Assembly (NCBI GenBank): GCA_013396635.1
Contig: WBMW01005300.1
Span: forward strand, 231,496-295,495
DNA from: Penelope pileata
Lineage: Eukaryota; Chordata; Aves; Galliformes; Cracidae
Length of the DNA: 64,000 bases
Direction of reading: 5' to 3'
Part shown: piece after piece, positions 1 through 13,900 of the stretch
Numbering within the stretch: the first letter of the stretch is position 1
Layout: the number at the start of each line of letters is the position of its first letter
The notes under the pieces: generated by a model
Seen by the model: the letters and a program-made list of their open reading frames with translations, nothing else
Told to the model about the DNA's origin: nothing
Databases searched by the model: none
Position numbers and translations under genes: made by a program

Positions 1-254
1 AAATTGATTCAGAGTTCACTGACAAATGTCAGTTGGTCCCCTAAGGAAATAGATAGAAATTTCTAAACAAACTTTCTTGTGTATTTCAATTACAACAGCT
101 TACAAACTGAATAGACATTTAGTGTTTTCTTTAATGTTTAATGTAGTTCTTAGAGTTGCAAATAGTTGAAGTGAACATAATGTTTATGATGGATATTGGT
201 CCTACGGTGTGTTGTTTTGAGCATCACAGTGTAAGAAGGACTAGAGATGATCCA

Positions 255-702
255 AAGGAGGACTACAGACATGGGAAAGGGTCTGGAGGGCGAGATGTAT
301 GAGGAGCAGCTGAGGCCCCTTGGTTTGTTTAGCACCGAGCAGAGGAGGCTGAGTGGAGGCCCCATGGCAGCCTACAGCTTCCTCACGAGGGGAGCAGGGG
401 GGCAGCGCTGAGCTCTGCTCTCTGGTGACAGCAACAGGGCCCGAGGGAATGGCATGGAGCTGTGTCTGGGGAGGGTCAGGGGGTGTTAGGAAAAGGTTCT
501 TCACGAGAGGGTGGTCAGGCACTGGCACAGGCTCCCCAGGGCAATGGTCACAGCCCCAAGCTGCCGGAGTTCAAGGAGTGTTTGGACAGTGCTCTCAGGC
601 AGAGGGTTTGAATTTTGGGTGGTCCTATGTGGAGCCAAAAGTTGGACTTGGCGATCCCAGTGAGTCCCTTCTAACTCAGGATATTCTATTATTCTGTGAT
701 TT
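255..702 (+). mobile_element. CR1 LINE 3' fragment
   Basis: The sequence follows the 3' untranslated end of avian CR1 elements: a GAGGAGCAGCTGAGG start, a 'ttcctcacgaggggagcag' block, 'aaaaggttcttcac', 'actggcacaggctccccag', and an end in 'ctaactcaggatattctat' with an octamer-like ATTCTGTG tail. It is a 5'-truncated insertion in the sense direction of the host intron. The subfamily differs from the copies at 4976 and 14230, whose ends read AAGGTCCC..CC. It has no intact reverse transcriptase frame. Confidence 0.88.
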
Positions 703-1054
703 CCTAGAAACAATTTTTCTGTTTCATGAAATACGGTGGTAGCAATACAACCCTTTTATCGTTTTCTTAATATGTTCTTCAATCTTAGCTCATGTTTTTG
801 ATTTGAGGACATAGATGAAATTCTCTTTACATGCTGCCTTTGGCTACAGCGTTTGTGAAGGTGCTGCTGTGAATAACAGCTTTCTTAATACAATATCATG
901 AATCTCACGGGACTGAGATGACTGCTATTTCGTGTTTTTAAAAAAAGAAAATCTAATATCTGTTAAGTACAAAAAAAATTCTGTCTGCATTAACAGGTTT
1001 TGAAATAGTTGTTTAGAAATGCAGGTTGTGCTACCACTACCAGTCTCTGGCCTG

Positions 1055-1096
1055 ATTTTTTGTTTTTTTTTTTTTTTGTTTTTTTTTTTTGTTTTA
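1055..1096. repeat. T-rich tract interrupted by single G
   Basis: Runs of T broken by three G residues cover about 42 bases inside the ZDHHC17 intron. This is a low-complexity tract, likely length-variable. No flanking element body that would make it a retroposon tail was recognised. Confidence 0.9.
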
Positions 1097-3446
1097 AATT
1101 AATAGCAAGAGCAGAGTGAGGAAAACAAGTATAATATTATTAGCAAAAAGTCTTTTTAAATAGTTTGAAATTGAGGTGTACTTTTCTATTTCAGACAGAA
1201 TGGAATAGGTAGTCTAAATACACCATGCCTTTAGACTGAAGGTGCTTTTCTATTATTTTTTACTTAAGAAAATGAGCCTGCCTTCTGGGAAGTAGCGAAA
1301 TAAAACTTTCTTGGGCAGTTTTAACAAGTGCACCATCTCACTTCTAATCTCTGCTCTCCATACCTTGAGGTTGGAGAATAAGAATTCCTTTAGGAACACA
1401 TCTTTGAGCAGCACATGTTGAGCTACCACTAAGTGCTTTCTTGTGCTAACATCACATCGTCTTGAACCAAATCTATGTTTGTGTTTGGTTTTAAGTCAAA
1501 GTCCTTGACCATATTAAAATTACTTCCATAGCCAGCATGGCAAGGTGATGGTCTCTATCTTGATGTGAAAAGCTGTGCCTTAATGCTAGCAAATTGTGAG
1601 ACTTTTTTTTTTCCTGAAGTGTATAGTTATTTCATATTCATATTAAATTTTCCATATTTAATATGTAGTGCCTCACTCAGATTTTTATTTCTGATAGCCA
1701 TCCTGATGAATGTAATTTAGAGTTTGTTTGTCACAGGATAATGTTTATTGTCCACTAGAAGTAGTAAGCATAGATAGTTACCTTAATATGAAAGTCTGAC
1801 TTGAGAACATCAATAAAATGCTGTATGGCTTCTGTAATTTAAAGTCAATGTCTCAAAAACTTTTCAGTCGTTTTATACACAAAAGTTGGCTAAAAGTTTT
1901 GGTGTCTACTGATTGCTTTCATTAGAGCTGACACAATTCTTAGTGACAAGCAGCTTTAGAGACGATACTTGAGGCCATCTTCCTTTAATTGATGATTTTA
2001 AATTGGAAATCTTTGTAATAAGATTCCAAATTCATTCTTCTTCTGGAAAATTGCCCTGTAGCTTTATTGGAAAAAAAGAAATTGCATGCCGGCTCTATTT
2101 TTATAGCATGAGGCACAGTATTGTGGTTGGGGAAAGGATTCTTGTATTTTTACAGCTTTATATGATTACTTACAGCAGGCCAGAGCACTTCTTTATGCTC
2201 TGTAATGTTCATGTAATGAAACCTGTCCTAGTCATTTTCATGAATTTTGACATTATTTTGCTCAGGAAAAAGGTTTCTAATTTTAAACAACTGCCAAGTA
2301 ATGCCTTACTGGAACTGCAAATGTAATATTGCAAGTAATATAAAGATCTTTAGTGCTGCAAGCATTACTTTAATATTCAAGTATTTGTTAAGAACTCTCT
2401 TGTAGATATGTTGAAGATATGTTGAAAGATCATCTTGCTTGCTGGCTTTCATCCTAATGAGGCAGAAAAAGGCAGTAGAAACCTTGTATCATAAAGAACA
2501 TGAAAAAACAAAGATCAGCAGTGCATTTTCTTATATTTCAGGATTGTCACATGGGAAATAAAGCCTTCTATAAATTATAAGATTTAATGATGTGTCTTTT
2601 AAAAGACCAATCTTGAAAGTAAATTCAGACAATCTATATGATTCTAATGTACTTACTTTTGTAAATGTTTCCATTTGATTGGGTTTTCTTTGCATTTTCT
2701 GAGACTGATTTATTTGTAAAAATAGAAATACCATTCTTTATGGGAATGAGAAATTTATGAACTGTGCATTTGTGGGCATTTTAAACTATGGTCTTATGCT
2801 TCCCTTCTGCTGTTTCAACTGTAGCGAAGGAGAGTTGTCTTGCTCACTTAGTTTATCTTCTGTTTGCAGAGCAAGAGTAAATAATAATAAAAAAATCCTA
2901 CACACTGAATCTCTGTATTTTAATTTAGCTTTTTTTTTAAAGGGGAAAAATGCATTTGAAAGTACACTCATGTCCTGCAGAAGTTCAGGGCACACGTATT
3001 GAGTTTATATCTCAGTTGTTCATGCAGTCTTTTCATTTACAGCTGAACAAATAGAGTCTGTTGTGTCAGAGGTTCTTTTGCTGCTGTTTTTTTCAAGATA
3101 TCAGGGATTGCTGTAACACAAGATATTCACAGGATACTTTTTTTTTGTTCTACTGCTTCCATTCAATGCAATTTTGAGTATAAAGTTTTCATGAATTATG
3201 CTCTTTTGGTATGGTGTACCACTTTGCAATGCTGAGATATAAGGCAAATAATTTAAAATTGTTAAAATTTTTCATTGACTAAGACTTCATTGGTTATGTT
3301 ATGACAAATATGCTTGATGTATTTACTCGTTTTTAAGTGAAGGGAAACTTTATTCAGTTAGAAGCAGTTTTTAAAGCTGTTTGTAAGATAATACATGATG
3401 ATTCCATGCTTTCACCTAGCTGTTGCAGTAGCATGCTCAGAGGCTC

Positions 3447-3632
3447 GTGAGATGCTGGCACAGGCTGCCCAGAGAAGCTGTGGGTGCCCCATCCATGCAA
3501 GGCCAGGTTGAATGGGGCCCTGGGCAGCCTGATCCAGTGGGTGGCAGCCCTGACCACAGCAAGGGATTGGAACTGAGAGGGCTTTAAGGTCTCCTCCAAC
3601 CCAAACCATTCTGTGAATCTATGATAATGTTT
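3447..3632 (+). mobile_element. CR1 LINE 3' end, short fragment
   Basis: It contains the CR1 3' landmarks 'ggcacaggctgcccagagaa', 'ggccaggttgaatggggc', 'cagcctgatccagtggg', 'tctcctccaacccaaacc' and the tail 'attctgtgaatctatgat'. Only the last 185 bp or so of the element is present. It lies in sense orientation in the ZDHHC17 intron. Confidence 0.9.
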
Positions 3633-3657
3633 TAAAAACAGTAGTAAGGCAATTGCT

Positions 3658-3762
3658 GAAAAAAAAAACCCAAAAAACAACAACAAAAAAAAAACCAAGA
3701 ACCCATATAGTATCAAAATCTAAAGGTTGCCATCAAGAAAGCAAAAAAAAAAAAAAAAAAAG
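3658..3762. repeat. A-rich low-complexity tracts
   Basis: Two A-rich blocks, about 3658-3700 (A runs broken by CC and C) and 3743-3761 (19 consecutive A), follow shortly after the CR1 fragment. CR1 elements normally end in octamer repeats rather than poly(A), so these tracts are probably independent simple sequence. Confidence 0.85.
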
Positions 3763-4975
3763 TATGGTGTGGAAAAATAAAGAAGCAGTGGCTTTGTTTC
3801 TGGAGGAACCAAAGCAGGAAAAAATCCAAACCTTAGTTCCAGCTATCCACAACTTCTGTTCCCTTGTCAAAATAATTTTTCTAACTAAGAAGTAAACATT
3901 TCTGGGGTGGAGAAGATGTTAGTGAGTCAATTACTTTTTGGAAGCAAAGGGATTTTCCATTATAAATAGAGGATGGAGGTGAGAAGGAGAGTCTTTGCAG
4001 ATCTGTAGTTAGTAAAAATGGATGTTGTCTAAGAAATACCTAGCCATATCAGACCTCTTGTGTATCTGTAGGCTTGGATCTGGATGTGCAGCTGTAATGA
4101 ATCTGCCAATTTGTAAGCTTGTATTGATCTGACATCTTATTCTAGCTGAAGATCATTCTCTCTAGGAGAAAAAATTTTATTACTGGCTTTGTGTTTAGTA
4201 GAAGGGAGCATCTTGGTATATAATGTGCACTTTGGCTTGGTTTCAGAGTCTGTTGCATGATGTGTAGCTGTGATAACAGGGAATTGGCATTTGTTTGGAC
4301 CATTCTAAATAGGCGGCAGGTCAGGATAAAAATATTAGCTGATCACGTTTGCATCACTCGTGGGATTTGGGATGGGATGGGAATTGCTTGCTTAGTTTTG
4401 TTTCTTTCTAATGAGAGTCTTTATGTTCCAAGTGGTTTCCTGCAATAATTTTCAGCTTGTTGTCCTTGTTCTTATAATTAAAGTATATTGATTGAGATTG
4501 AAAGTAGGAAGCATTTCGTGGTTGTTTCTGCCTTGTCTCTCACAGTGAAAACTGGGGAAGCCTCATAAAAGGCAGAAAATTGGTAATGGTGACAGAGGTA
4601 AATGTGTATCATGCTTTTTGCAGCTGTTAATATGTAATGTGTTTTTCTTTGCATAATTGCAAATGAGGATGTTAGGACAAAACAAGGCATTGTCTCTGGA
4701 GAACCAATTCCCCACTCTGTAGCTAATGCAAAGTTGCATTGTATGTGTGGAGAATTTTGAGAGATGCTTGTGGTGATACGAGTTGCTAAGATCTCTTTGG
4801 AAGTAAACTTCAGAGGAGAATTCATAATTAAAAAAAAAAACAACTGCGTGGCACTGCTTGTCTGATTCAAGTATCTTAATGCTGAAGATTGGAAGTGGCT
4901 TTTACTTTCTGTTGTGTGTGTAAACATACCAAGTGATTGAAGGTAGGCAAGGTGAATTTCACACTCAAGTTGTCT

Positions 4976-5250
4976 CAGGACGAGGGGTAACGGTTATAAA
5001 CTGGAAGAGGGTGGATTTAGACTAGATACAAGGAAGAAATTCTTCACTGTGAGGGTGGTGAGACGCTGGACCAGGCTGCCCAGAGAAGTTGTGGATGCCT
5101 CCTCCCTGGAAGTGTTCAAGGCCAGGCTGGATGGGGCTTTGGGCATCTTGGTCTAGTGGGAGGTGTCCTTGCCCATGGCAGGGGGGTTGAAACAAGATGA
5201 TCTCTAAGGTCCCTTCCACCCTGAACCATCCTGTGATTCTGTGATTCTAA
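4976..5250 (+). mobile_element. CR1 LINE 3' end
   Basis: Sense-oriented CR1 3' end with 'aaactggaagagggtggatt', 'agactagatacaaggaagaa', 'ggctgcccagagaagttgtg', 'aaggccaggctggatggggc', 'tcttggtctagtgggaggtg', and the terminal octamer repeats 'ctgtgattctgtgattcta' at 5231-5249. It is the same subfamily as the copy at 14230 and little diverged from it. Confidence 0.93.
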
Positions 5251-7829
5251 GTTGTTTGACCACAACAGATGCTAGAAATGTCATGGAAAATACAGTTCTA
5301 ACTTTCCTTTCTCCTTCAAGGTCTGGTTGGTTTTCATTCCTTCTTCCCAGATTTGCTTAAAACTTGTAAGAAATATCTTGGGTTTCTTTGAAGGTACTGG
5401 TTTTCTTTTAGTTTTCACCATTTACGTAGTTATTGCTTACCTGTACATAAATCTCCTTTCTCGTGTGGTCTCCCAGCATCTCTCATCTGTGGTACTCATC
5501 TGCCACATTTTAGATCATCAGGGTGCACTCATCTCATGCCACCACGGTAAAAGACAAAGCTTGCAAAAAAGTCTGTGGGGAGTTTCTTAGGCCCTCCATG
5601 GATTTTATGGAGTAAGAAGTAGGGAGAACAAGTGTAGAAAAATTCTGCATACTAAATTTCTCTTGGCTTGAATGCATAGACAGCTTCTTCGTCCCATGTT
5701 TTCCACATTTTAGTCAGTAAAAAAAAAAATTCAAAAACCTTAATGTTATAAAACTGTTTTCTGGATAAAAAATAAATTGTCTTCTCTCCTGTCTTCTTTA
5801 GAAGTCTAGACATGACGTACAGTAATTAAGAATGGACAATAATGCTTTTTTTTTTTTAATTGTACCTGTATTGTTTGTAACAGATGTTTGATTAAGGTAT
5901 TTTTAATGAAAGATTTTCACTGTTGTGGCAAAAAAACAAACAATGACAATATAAACGTTATATAGAAAATGTAATCTCTCTGAAGCTATAAAAATAAGTT
6001 GAACCAACTTGGTCTTGGCAGTAGGTAATTTTAGAAGAAAAAGAGGAAGAAATTAGATTGTTTATATATTAAAGTCAGAGCTTTTAATCTGTAATGCATC
6101 AAATAGAATTGTGTTTAGTACACAGTATAGCTGGCTGGTTTTTTTTCCCTATTACAAACTTGCTGGAAATAGCTTGCGAGAGGAAAGATGAGCCTTTGAT
6201 AAATTAATACAAACATTCTACTGTATCAGGTACATGATTACAATTTTAACTTAATTTGTTGATATTTTTATTGGAAATTTACAGCCAAAAAAATTTACAG
6301 GTTCTTCCATATCGCCAGAATGATGCAGAAGGATTTGAGAGGCTTACTGTTGCTCTTCAGAACTTGCACTTTTTCTTCAGTTAATGTTTGCTTATATCTG
6401 CGCCACATAAGTTTATTTACAAATGGTTTTTTTAATCATTTTCTTAACACTTAATGCCTTTCTTAAATTATTTTTCCAAGAATACAAACAGAATAGAATA
6501 TAATTGTAGATACATAGTGGAATATATTTGAACATATTTTCTAGCTTCAAAATCCAGTTTTTCGCATCGCATGCAAACATGTTTTTGTTCTGTTGTTTTT
6601 AAAGCTTTATATGCCAGTTCCATACAAGTTGCCACATGATGTTTTTAAGCTTTGTAATGCATTAATCTTGTATGCAGCCATATTAAGCTTTAATTACGGA
6701 AGTCTTAATGACTACCAAAGTAGAGAGTAATATTCATGGAGGTAACTCAGAATAATAATGTAGTTTGAGCATGCAATGATTTGTGACAGAGTAACAAAAG
6801 TGTCCTTTTTACCTGGATAATACTGGGCTGGCAGAAGCTGACAAAAAGGGAGCAGAGCTTTGTCAGATATGGCATCTCTTTGCATTTACGGTTGACAGCT
6901 GGCAGATATCTGTAGTGTTGGTCGAGTCCTTTGTAGGTTTATTGAACAGAGTAAATACTCTAATTTTCCAGTTTTAGTGGCAGAGGCATATCTGAAGTAT
7001 TTGCTTTTCCGGCGTCATTGCTGAGAAATGTTCTAATCCTGTGAAGAAATGTCAACTGTTGTAAGACTATGCATGTTATGGAAAACCATTCAACACAGGA
7101 AATATATTTTAAAGCTAATGGTTATTTTCTGTCTTAATATGGTAATTGATTATATAAACACTTCCAGGGACCACTGAATCCTGTGTTTTTATAAGTATTA
7201 GATGTATTAGTATGTTAAAAATAACTTTCATTGGTGTGAAATATGGGTATTGCCTTATGATAGGGCCAGGTTTCAGATAGTACCTTTCTTGGCAATAACT
7301 GGTGGTTGTGACGCGTTTCATGATTGCCATGCAGCCTTGTTGTGTGTAGCACAATCCCTTAAAAGGCTGGAAAGAGGCCCTTTTGTCATCCAACTGGAAT
7401 TTCAAGCCAATGAGGACTTATTATTCAAATGACGATTTTATAAATAGAACTTCGAAATGTTTATTTTGAAAACAGGAAATACTTTTAAGAAGATAAATTT
7501 AATGGAATTTATTTAAAGAGGAAAATAATTACAAAAACAGAACTGTCATTATTCACTTCTAGAGGTCTGAGCACTAAGGTCTAAGCATCTCCTAGAGAAC
7601 AACATTTAAAAAAAAAATGTAGGATTTTGAGCAACAGAAAATACTGAATACCAAAAAAATTCTTAGAGCAGCATTGAATTTTGTTAATTCAGACAAGAGC
7701 ATATGTAAATACTCAATTTCATTTCAGAATGATTAGTGTGTGTTTTCAAGGGGAAGTTCGGTTTTAAACTTTAAATTCCTTGACTCCAAACACATCTCAA
7801 TTTTTTCTTTATACATCTTCCATTCCTAG

Positions 7830-7918
7830 CTAATAGTGTTGCACTTTTCTACAATTTTGGAAAATCCTGGAAATCTGATCCAGGAATCATCAAAGCCACA
7901 GAAGAACAAAAGAAAAAG
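7830..7918 (+). CDS. ZDHHC17: ZDHHC17 exon, residues about 394-422
   Basis: The acceptor is ..TTCCTAG at 7829 and the donor GTAAAG at 7919. Two bases (CT) complete an alanine codon begun in the missing upstream exon. Then come 29 codons, from NSVALFYNFGKSWKSDPG to EEQKKK, ending in phase 0. This covers the end of a membrane helix and the juxtamembrane linker before the cysteine-rich domain. Length and phase fit the next exon exactly. Confidence 0.96.
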
Positions 7919-10900
7919 GTAAAGCCATGAGCTATGTGAAACGTACTCTTCAGCTGCCTTCTGCCAGTTGGTCAGGGTAGTTTGCTGTTTAGTGCATGAA
8001 ATTTCAATGAATTGTTGTATAACAGAAGGTCTAAAACGTTGAAAGTTTCCTTTCACTTGTCTCCCAGGTTTCTCTCTTCTGTTCAGAAGTTTTACTGTCC
8101 TGAAGTCGCAAAGTTGTTCCCAGTAAAAAAAAAATAAAATGGCAATTTAGACTTTCAATAGAAGAAGTTTAAAAAGCAGTTGGAGGTTTAGGATTTTGCC
8201 TTAATGTAACAAATGACTCATTCTGGGTTAACTGTGGCTAGTCTGATCCTATAAAAACTTTCCAGACTTTCAAGCACCTCTAGTTTTTCTTGCATTTGTG
8301 TCTAGAAGTATTAGGTTGCTAAAGATTTTAAGTATAAAACAGCCAAAACCACTGGCAGTTTGGGATTTTTTTTTTTTAATTTAAATATTTGAGAAATTAT
8401 GGATGATCTTATGATGATCTAACATTTTTTAATGCTAATGATATTATGTCGATTTTCTGTGAATTCTCAGCAACCAAGCATATAAAAGCACCAGGAATGC
8501 TTTTTTGTTTTGTTTCATTCTAAGTTTTCTAGAAGCTCACATACCACCAAAAGTTGAGTTCTGTACTTCTACTTCATTCTCACTTGTGAAAACACTGTGG
8601 ATTAACATAAAGCCACTTGGAATTAGGGCCTTGTGAAGGGATAAAGATATAATAGCCTTCAAAAGATGTTTGTGATTGCGTGAATGATTTTTTTCTCTAA
8701 ATTATTAGATAATTGCTGAGTGTTTTTGGTCAATGCACAGATCTACTATGCAAATTCTGTATTACTGCCAATTTGCCAAAGTAAAATCCAGATTAAATTC
8801 TCTTTCTTCAACAAGGCTAAATTAAATAACAGTCAGCAACGGCACTGCTTGTTGGTTCAGATGCAGCAAATCACACGAACATGCAATGCATTTGATCTGC
8901 TTGCACCAGTGGGTACGAAAGCCTCATCGAACCATGTAGGAATTGTAAAATGCAACTTCCTCAGTTAGCTGCATATCATTGTGCATGTTTTGGATTTCCT
9001 ACATTGCAGCTAACCCAATTGTGAAGTGATCAATTATCCGGGGCATGAGCCACTGCAGGACATGTTTTAACTGGGTGTGCTGCAGTGCCTTCTCGTGTTT
9101 CCATAATTTGTCTCCAAGTGTGTTTATGCTGAGTTTGCCTTTAGCTGTTGAACAAGTAACAAAAAAAAAAAAAATTCTTTTAATTCCAGATGACCAAGTT
9201 AAAGATGTTTGGAAATGTTGCAGTAAGCAACATTTTCAGATGTTTATTCTTTGGATGATATGTCACGTTACTTCTTCATCTAGCATTTCTGTGTTACAAA
9301 ATAATACAGTTATTCTTAAAATGAAGAAATAAATCCATTTTCAAAATCAAATATTAATAGTTCAAAAGCACAGAAGATAGACCCAAGGTTTACAAAGCAC
9401 AAAAGTGTGGTTGTAATTCAAGTCCTCCTGGGTCTCTCTGTGTTGTAAGTTCTAAGGAAAGCTTTATATAAAAGGGCTTTATGTACTCCTGTCCAGCTCT
9501 GTTCTCGTGAGCTTTAGGATCTTGCGTGTGGACTATACTGAACTCCAGTGTTGAGCATTACATGTAAATTCCATTGTGTATCCTCTCATTAGTGTGTAGT
9601 GTAGCACATGCTCCCACTGAAATCAGAGGAGCTACTTGTGGTTGTGTGGAGTGAGTCTGGAGGGTTGCCGTGGTGGAGATGAATACTGCACCAAAAGCAA
9701 CTGGAAACACGACACGGAGAAAAAACTTTCAGAGCTTAGTTAAGAAGTGTTAGAAAATTGTGAGGACTGTTCCTTGTTCAGCTGAGATCAGCAGGGGAAG
9801 CATTAAAACAGTGATCACCCCTGGACTGTTGCTTTTACCCTGGCTACTTTGAGGCAAAGGTTCCCATAAATGTTTCCTGACCGATTATATGTAGTACTGC
9901 GGGGAAAACTTCTGCGCCTTCAGTCAAGTTAGTGTTCATCATCTAATTAAGCAAGTGATGATTTTATTGCTGTGATGAGAAAGTACTTGTAAGCACTGTA
10001 TTACTGCTTCTCCAGTCAGAAACTGTGCTAGTGCGTAAGCTGTGCATGGTTTGAAAGGGAGCAGTAGATCGATCTGTCTGCTGTTAGGCTGTTTGTGCCG
10101 AGTGAATTCCTTCTGCATCAGGGAAGGCTACTTTGGCTGAAGATGTTTTCAGGATATCTTCCATATGCTGCAAACATCATTTAGAAGTCTCATGTGGGAC
10201 ACGTTTCAGCTGCTGAATTTTGAAATTTTGTGGAAACCATATAATGGAGTTGTTCTCGGTAAAAGGTCCCTCTGTTCCGTCAATGAAGTTGATACCAAAG
10301 GAGTGCACAAAACAAAAAAGGCTTTCATTTAGTGTGAAGGAATAGGAATGCTTTAGCTGATACCTCCTTATGTGCATCACTTGAGCTGTGAGTACAATGT
10401 TTGTAGGAGAAGGTTTGGTTTGCATTATTCTTGTCTTTCTAGAAGCTTCAACAACTGGAGAAAGAAGGATAGATTTAGAGGTTTTGATGGGATATCTCTA
10501 GAAATGGGCTTTTTCAGACTGGCTGATCCTGCTAGCTTCCTGAAAGGTCTTCATTGTGTTCCTGTTTAGAAATTCAGCTACATTACTTTTAACAGGCTTA
10601 ACAGTATTCCAGTCAAACTGGTGCTAACCACTCTATAGATGTATCAAAATTAATATAAACTTGAGTATAAACTAGAATCAATTTAGAAGTAAATGGCTAT
10701 ATTGGTTTAGCTGGGTAGGTTTAAAATCAGTTTCAGCTGAATTTAACTTGTTTCTATGTGTAGAAAGTGCACGAGATGAGTAGAGTTCACAGCCTGGAGT
10801 CATTCATATTGCAGTTCTTGTCAACGTTTGTTTGTATGCTAAATTCTGTTTCATCCTATTTTTCTGCAGACAATAGTAGAACTTGCAGAGACAGGAAGTC

Positions 10901-13900
10901 TGGACCTCAGTATATTCTGCAGTACCTGTTTGGTAGTGTATATATATACATATATATATTTTTTAATTAGTTGCAGCACTGACTTTTTTTTCTATGCCAG
11001 AACTGAATGTTCCTAGACTGAACACACTCTTAGCTTTAATAATTTAATATCAAGGGCAGAATTTATTTGCAATCTTTAATTTAAGCAGTATTTTCAAAAA
11101 ATAACTTACTAAAAAAAGCCTTCTGCAACAACAAGGAAGAAAAGTATTCATGGTTAATGTAATGTTTCTTTTTTAAAAAAGATAACCAGTTAGTGATCAA
11201 GGCAGTCAGTATTACACTTTAGTGCTCTGAGCTGTGTAGAACATGAATTACTTAATAAGAATTAATATTCTTAAAATTAAATCTGGAATATTATGTACAA
11301 ATATGGCACCTTTAAATTGTGTGTGTGTACATACTTATGTATAACTCAGAACACTTAATATCAGATCCTTTTTCTTCAGTGCCATTTTATTTCAAAACAT
11401 CTTTTAAAAAAATTATTGAGAGTAATCTAGAGTTCTGAGTTCCAGCTGTTGAATTGCATTCCCATCTTTAGAAAATAAGCGGAGCAGTTTAGGGCTCAGT
11501 TATGAATGCTGCTCACAGAGTCATGGAACTTGAGCTGGTTCTGTACTTTCATTGTTAAAAAGCTGAAATGAAAGTGGTTGCTACACAAAGCTCAAGAGCT
11601 GGAGGGGACAGAAGAACTTTGGCAACAAAAAAATCCTTTATATTAAATTAAATAAGGTTAAGCTAAATTAAAATTAAATAAAGTTGTAGTCTTACATATG
11701 TTTACATTGAATAATGCATAGATTAATAGCTAAGATTGTGTTAAAAGTTACATGAGAAGTTAATAAAATAAGTTATTTTGCATTTAAATTGATTTTTTTT
11801 TCTATATGAGAATGTCAGATTTGCTGCTGTACTAAAGAAATGTTAATAAACGTTCCAGATACGGAAGCCAGTGAGGTCCAAACACTGTGGTGTATGCAAT
11901 CGGTGTATAGCGAAGTTTGATCACCACTGCCCGTGGGTGGGTAATTGTGTAGGTAAGTAATTTACCAAAATACAATGCCTTTGTACCAGATAGAGAAGGC
12001 AGTAGCTTCTGAAATTGACCCTGTGTGTTGTATAGGGTTTTGTCTGATCTTTCATGGTGAAAGTGACTTGGCTTCTGCCAAAATCAAAGAAAAACTGCAG
12101 AGGACTTTTGATAGAAAGAAAACAATTTTTAATATTGACCTTAATTTTCTTCTGTCACACGCAATTCTCTGCATTATTCTTAGTTGTATTGTCTGTTATA
12201 CTGAAAATTGTTTTCTATCTAATTCAGTTTCCTGTATGTATATTTATATTAACTTAAATTCTAGTAATTTAGAACGTCAGTGAAGCTTTTAATCCTTTTC
12301 TTTCCACAGAAACATCTACTGATTCCACAACTGACTTTTTATCCATTTACATAATACAATTTTTTTCATCTTTACTAATAATTTTCTAATGGAAAAGCGT
12401 ACATATTCAAAAATGCAGTTATTACAGTGGTTAGGTACAGAATGGCTTGCTACTAAGGTATTCTCTATTTGACCCCTGCATAGTCTTCACCCTCCAATTC
12501 CCAGAATAAATTAATTTATTCTCCCCAGTGATGATGCAAGGAACTGATACAGAACAGGAATAAAGTCTCTGAATGCTGCTATTCCCTGACTTCCTTTTTG
12601 AGAAATTCATTTGAACACCATTATTATTCAGGGGAGCTTCACAGCTAGAAAATGAACACAATTGCTTCGTTCCTTCTTTTTAAGGGCACAAGTAGAAGTA
12701 ACTTTAATCCTGGAGAGGAGTTAGGACCTGGATTCTTTGACAGCAGCTTCACTGTAGTCTTTCCAAAGATTAATAATAATAGATAGTCCCTGTAGTTTGA
12801 CTGTTCTTATGGGCAGTGCTGGCATTTGAATTGTAACAGAGCATTGCTGAAATCTCATTGAGATGTTGGGTCACTCCATTCTCTTTTACGTTTTCTACTA
12901 TTGTCACCATCTGAGTTACTTTTGATTTATATTTTAGATGTTTTACAATGAAGAACTAAGAAGTCTTTAATGAACAACAACAAAAGGCAGAGTGGGCACA
13001 AGCTCAGGTTTTGGAGATAGTATTGAGTGACAGTTTGATACTCGTTTTGCAAGAGTGCTGACGAGTGCTTGGCAATGCTACAGAAAGATCCAGGGTTTTA
13101 ATCAGTAACTTGAAAAGCATAAAAACCAGGTGGGGAAGGAAAGAGACCACAGTTTGTGTGTAATGAAAGAGTAAGTTAGGGGCAAGATTAAGTTAGGTGG
13201 AGGAAATATGGTGGACTTGATTTGTTTGGTTGGATTTTTTTATGGTGGTGGTGGTGGGTTGTGTTTTGTTTTGTTTTGTTTTTTCCCAGAAACAGTGGTG
13301 ATGAAAAAGCAGAACCTTCCTGATCATGAACAGATTGGGATAACTGTTGATAAAAGTAAACATTAGGAAACTTGAAAGTATGCTTGGGAAAAAAAAAAAA
13401 AACCACAACACATTAGAAATCACACCATGGGAACAGTCCTGAACTGGAGGGAATGAGGGTCTAATGACCTTATATGGCTTTTCTGGCTCCAATTTATGCA
13501 TGGTGACTATGAGCATAAGATTACAAAACAGAGTCCATTCTTAAAACAGCATTCATGGTATGTTTCCTAAAAAGGGAAACATGAATTATGCCTTTCTGGA
13601 AAGGTTGAATTTGGAAACATTTTGTATAGTCTTCCTTCAAATGTGTTAAAAGGATAAGAATTTTACTAAAGATAGGGTTGAGGAAAGAGCATGTACAGAC
13701 ACCCTAAAAATAAATCCTTTTAGGTTTATTTGCCATGCAAATGGATGGAAAGAGTGCAGGCTATTAAAAATATATATATTTCAAATGCAAACTGTAGACC
13801 TGCAACAGAAATTTAGTTTTCAAGTAACGACATGGAAGAAGTTATAGCCAAATTTTATGCTGTTATGTCATGAGTTGTGCTGACATTGTACTGAATTGTT

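Larger units (their letters stand above)
1..7829 (+). other. ZDHHC17: ZDHHC17 intron (partial) upstream of the exon at 7830
   Basis: This stretch lies 5' of the first recognisable ZDHHC17 exon and ends at a TAG acceptor (7827-7829), so it is read as intron. I looked for the preceding exon, which in the human protein ends DLNFLFIHLPFLA, and found nothing matching on the + strand. That exon must lie left of the window. The content is AT-rich and holds three 3' CR1 fragments, a T-rich tract and an A-rich tract, listed separately. All open frames here are short and overlap repeats or AT-rich sequence; I support none as a gene. Confidence 0.8.

Noticed and set aside
5281..5590. Possible extra ZDHHC17 membrane exon (hydrophobic frame IPSSQICLKL.. 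with LLVFTIYVVIAYLY)
   Set aside because: It is hydrophobic but does not match the ZDHHC17 sequence expected before residue 394, and it has no suitable phase or splice pair.
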